From an uncultured Acidobacteriaceae bacterium (GTDB taxonomy: Bacteria; Acidobacteriota; Terriglobia; Terriglobales; Acidobacteriaceae): 5,546 nucleotides of DNA. Below are positions 4,921-5,546 of the stretch, piece after piece. The stretch covers positions 1 through 5,546 of the forward strand of contig CAIMNN010000005.1 in assembly GCA_903842845.1 (NCBI GenBank), read 5' to 3'. Below the pieces are notes generated by a model. It was given only the letters and a program-made list of their open reading frames with translations, was not told the origin of the DNA and made no database searches. Position 1 is the stretch's first letter; each line of letters starts with the position of its first letter. The translations under genes were made by a program, and so were the position numbers.

Positions 4921-5163
4921 CTGCCAACCGTCCTGCGATTGGGCAGTCTGCGCGTTGTCATCTACTTCGACGATCATTTGCCTGCGCATATTCACATCAT
5001 CGGCCAGGGGCATCGAGCCGTCTTCATCCTCAACTGTCCCGGCGGCCCGCCAAGCTTACGCGAAAATTCAGGATTCACACTATTCCAAATTCAGCGCATT
5101 CGAAAGCAACTGAAGCAACACTTGAACAAACTATGCAAGGCATGGGAGGCGATACATGGCTAA
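4921..5163 (+). CDS. DUF4160 protein with an apparent CTG start
   Basis: Taken from CTG 4921 the product has 80 aa and reads (M)PTVLRLGSLRVVIYFDDH, then LPAHIHIIGQGHRAVF, RENSGFTLFQIQRI and a final CKAWEAIHG. These are the hallmarks of DUF4160: the MPTVLR opening, the acidic DDH followed by a PxHxH pattern (residues 21-25), and the ...W..IHG end. The function is unknown; the His-rich motif could bind metal or nucleic acid, which is speculation. Family members usually begin with ATG exactly where this sequence has CTG. The frame is open back to a TTG at 4870, giving a 97-aa form, but that extension has no family likeness and no ribosome site. It overlaps the DUF2442 gene by 8 nt, a pairing typical of these families, often considered toxin-antitoxin-like. 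The coding frame is convincing; the exact start is not. Confidence 0.8.
   Translation: MPTVLRLGSLRVVIYFDDHLPAHIHIIGQGHRAVFILNCPGGPPSLRENSGFTLFQIQRIRKQLKQHLNKLCKAWEAIHG
5144..5149 (+). promoter_or_regulatory. Strong ribosome binding site of the DUF2442 gene
   Basis: GGGAGG lies inside the 3' end of the DUF4160 gene, 6 nt before ATG 5156. It fixes the start of the DUF2442 gene and contrasts with the missing ribosome site of the DUF4160 gene, so the second gene can be translated independently and perhaps in excess. Confidence 0.7.
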
Positions 5164-5546
5164 ACAGATTGTTGGACAGCTTACTGAACAAATTGACGAG
5201 CAGAAGGAATTTGCACAAGCCAATCGCCGGGCGCAACAGCGCAGGTTAACAACCCCACATGCGTTGAGTGCCCGTTATGACCGTCGCATTGGCAGGGTAG
5301 TGGTGAGCCTGAGCACCGGTTTGGAGATTTCTTTTTCGCCGAAGGATACACAAGCTCTTCAAGCAGCCACATCGGCGCAATTGCAGAAGATAGAGATAGA
5401 TCCGGATGGGTTCGGACTTCATTTTCCGGCGCTGGACGCTGACTTGTACATTCCGTCGCTCCTCGAAGGTTTTTTAGGCTCTAATAAATGGATGGCTGCT
5501 CGGCTCGGCGAGCAGGGTGGAAAAGTACGAAGCGCCGCTAAAACCA
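5156..5546 (+). CDS. DUF2442 protein, C-terminus cut by the window edge
   Basis: The frame stays open from ATG 5156 to the end, giving 130 residues. Residues 1-30 are a polar, Gln/Arg-rich helical region (MAKQIVGQLTEQIDEQKEFA). Residues about 35-108 match DUF2442: ALSARYDRRIGRVVVSLSTG, then LEISFSPKDTQALQAA, IEIDPDGFGLHFPALDADLYIPSLLEGF. The remaining part (NKWMAARLGEQGGKVRSAAK) begins the basic Gly/Ala/Arg/Lys tail often seen in long members of this family, so only a short piece is probably missing. The ATG overlaps the DUF4160 stop (ATGGCTAA, 8 nt), and GGGAGG lies 6 nt upstream. DUF2442 is of unknown biochemical role; because it accompanies DUF4160 in many genomes, an antitoxin or partner role is a reasonable inference, with the basic tail as a possible nucleic-acid contact. 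Confidence 0.85.
   Translation, partial: MAKQIVGQLTEQIDEQKEFAQANRRAQQRRLTTPHALSARYDRRIGRVVVSLSTGLEISFSPKDTQALQAATSAQLQKIEIDPDGFGLHFPALDADLYIPSLLEGFLGSNKWMAARLGEQGGKVRSAAKT

Noticed and set aside
4905..5249. 114-aa plus-strand frame starting at ATG 4905
   Set aside because: It is out of frame with the DUF4160 and DUF2442 patterns, which are in the other two frames, and is Arg/His/Ser-rich shadow sequence.

Overview
The window looks like chromosomal DNA from a GC-rich Gram-negative bacterium, most likely an Acidobacteriota (Terriglobia-type) species. This rests on three things: a HemQ-type coproheme decarboxylase beside a periplasmic-type DUF1161 protein; cyanobacterial/acidobacterial-looking small two-gene cassettes; and strong C-ending codon use in the secreted-protein gene. 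The assignment is inference from family resemblance, not a database result.

Layout, left to right. (1) On the minus strand, nth (endonuclease III, 565-1233) is followed 11 nt downstream by an unrecognised multi-pass membrane protein that runs off the left edge (1-553). (2) Divergently, 1381-2412 on the plus strand encodes an exported protein with a LolA-like N-terminal half and an unrecognised C-terminal half. (3) A compact two-gene cassette on the plus strand (2479-2772 and 2776-3081, 3 nt apart) looks like a type II toxin-antitoxin module, antitoxin first, RelE/ParE-like toxin second. (4) A strong hairpin (3121-3164) separates it from the convergent pair hemQ (3528-4358) and a small secreted DUF1161 protein (3202-3483), both on the minus strand. 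(5) A gene-free stretch of about 560 bp (4359-4920) holds a cluster of TCACAGT repeats with palindromic arrangements, G-rich tracts and a perfect 14-bp tandem repeat. (6) The right end is a DUF4160 gene (4921-5163) overlapping by 8 nt a DUF2442 gene (5156-5546, cut by the window edge).

Functionally, nth acts in base excision repair and hemQ in the last step of the coproporphyrin-dependent heme pathway. The other genes are small exported proteins or two-gene accessory cassettes. The most interesting structural theme is the start signals. The putative antitoxin and the DUF4160 gene share TTATGCTA followed by exactly 10 nt and then the start codon, with no Shine-Dalgarno. nth also has a -10-like hexamer exactly 6 nt before its ATG. 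This suggests leaderless or nearly leaderless mRNAs for several genes, and for DUF4160 it supports an unusual CTG start. No RNA gene, CRISPR array, insertion sequence or prophage feature was seen.
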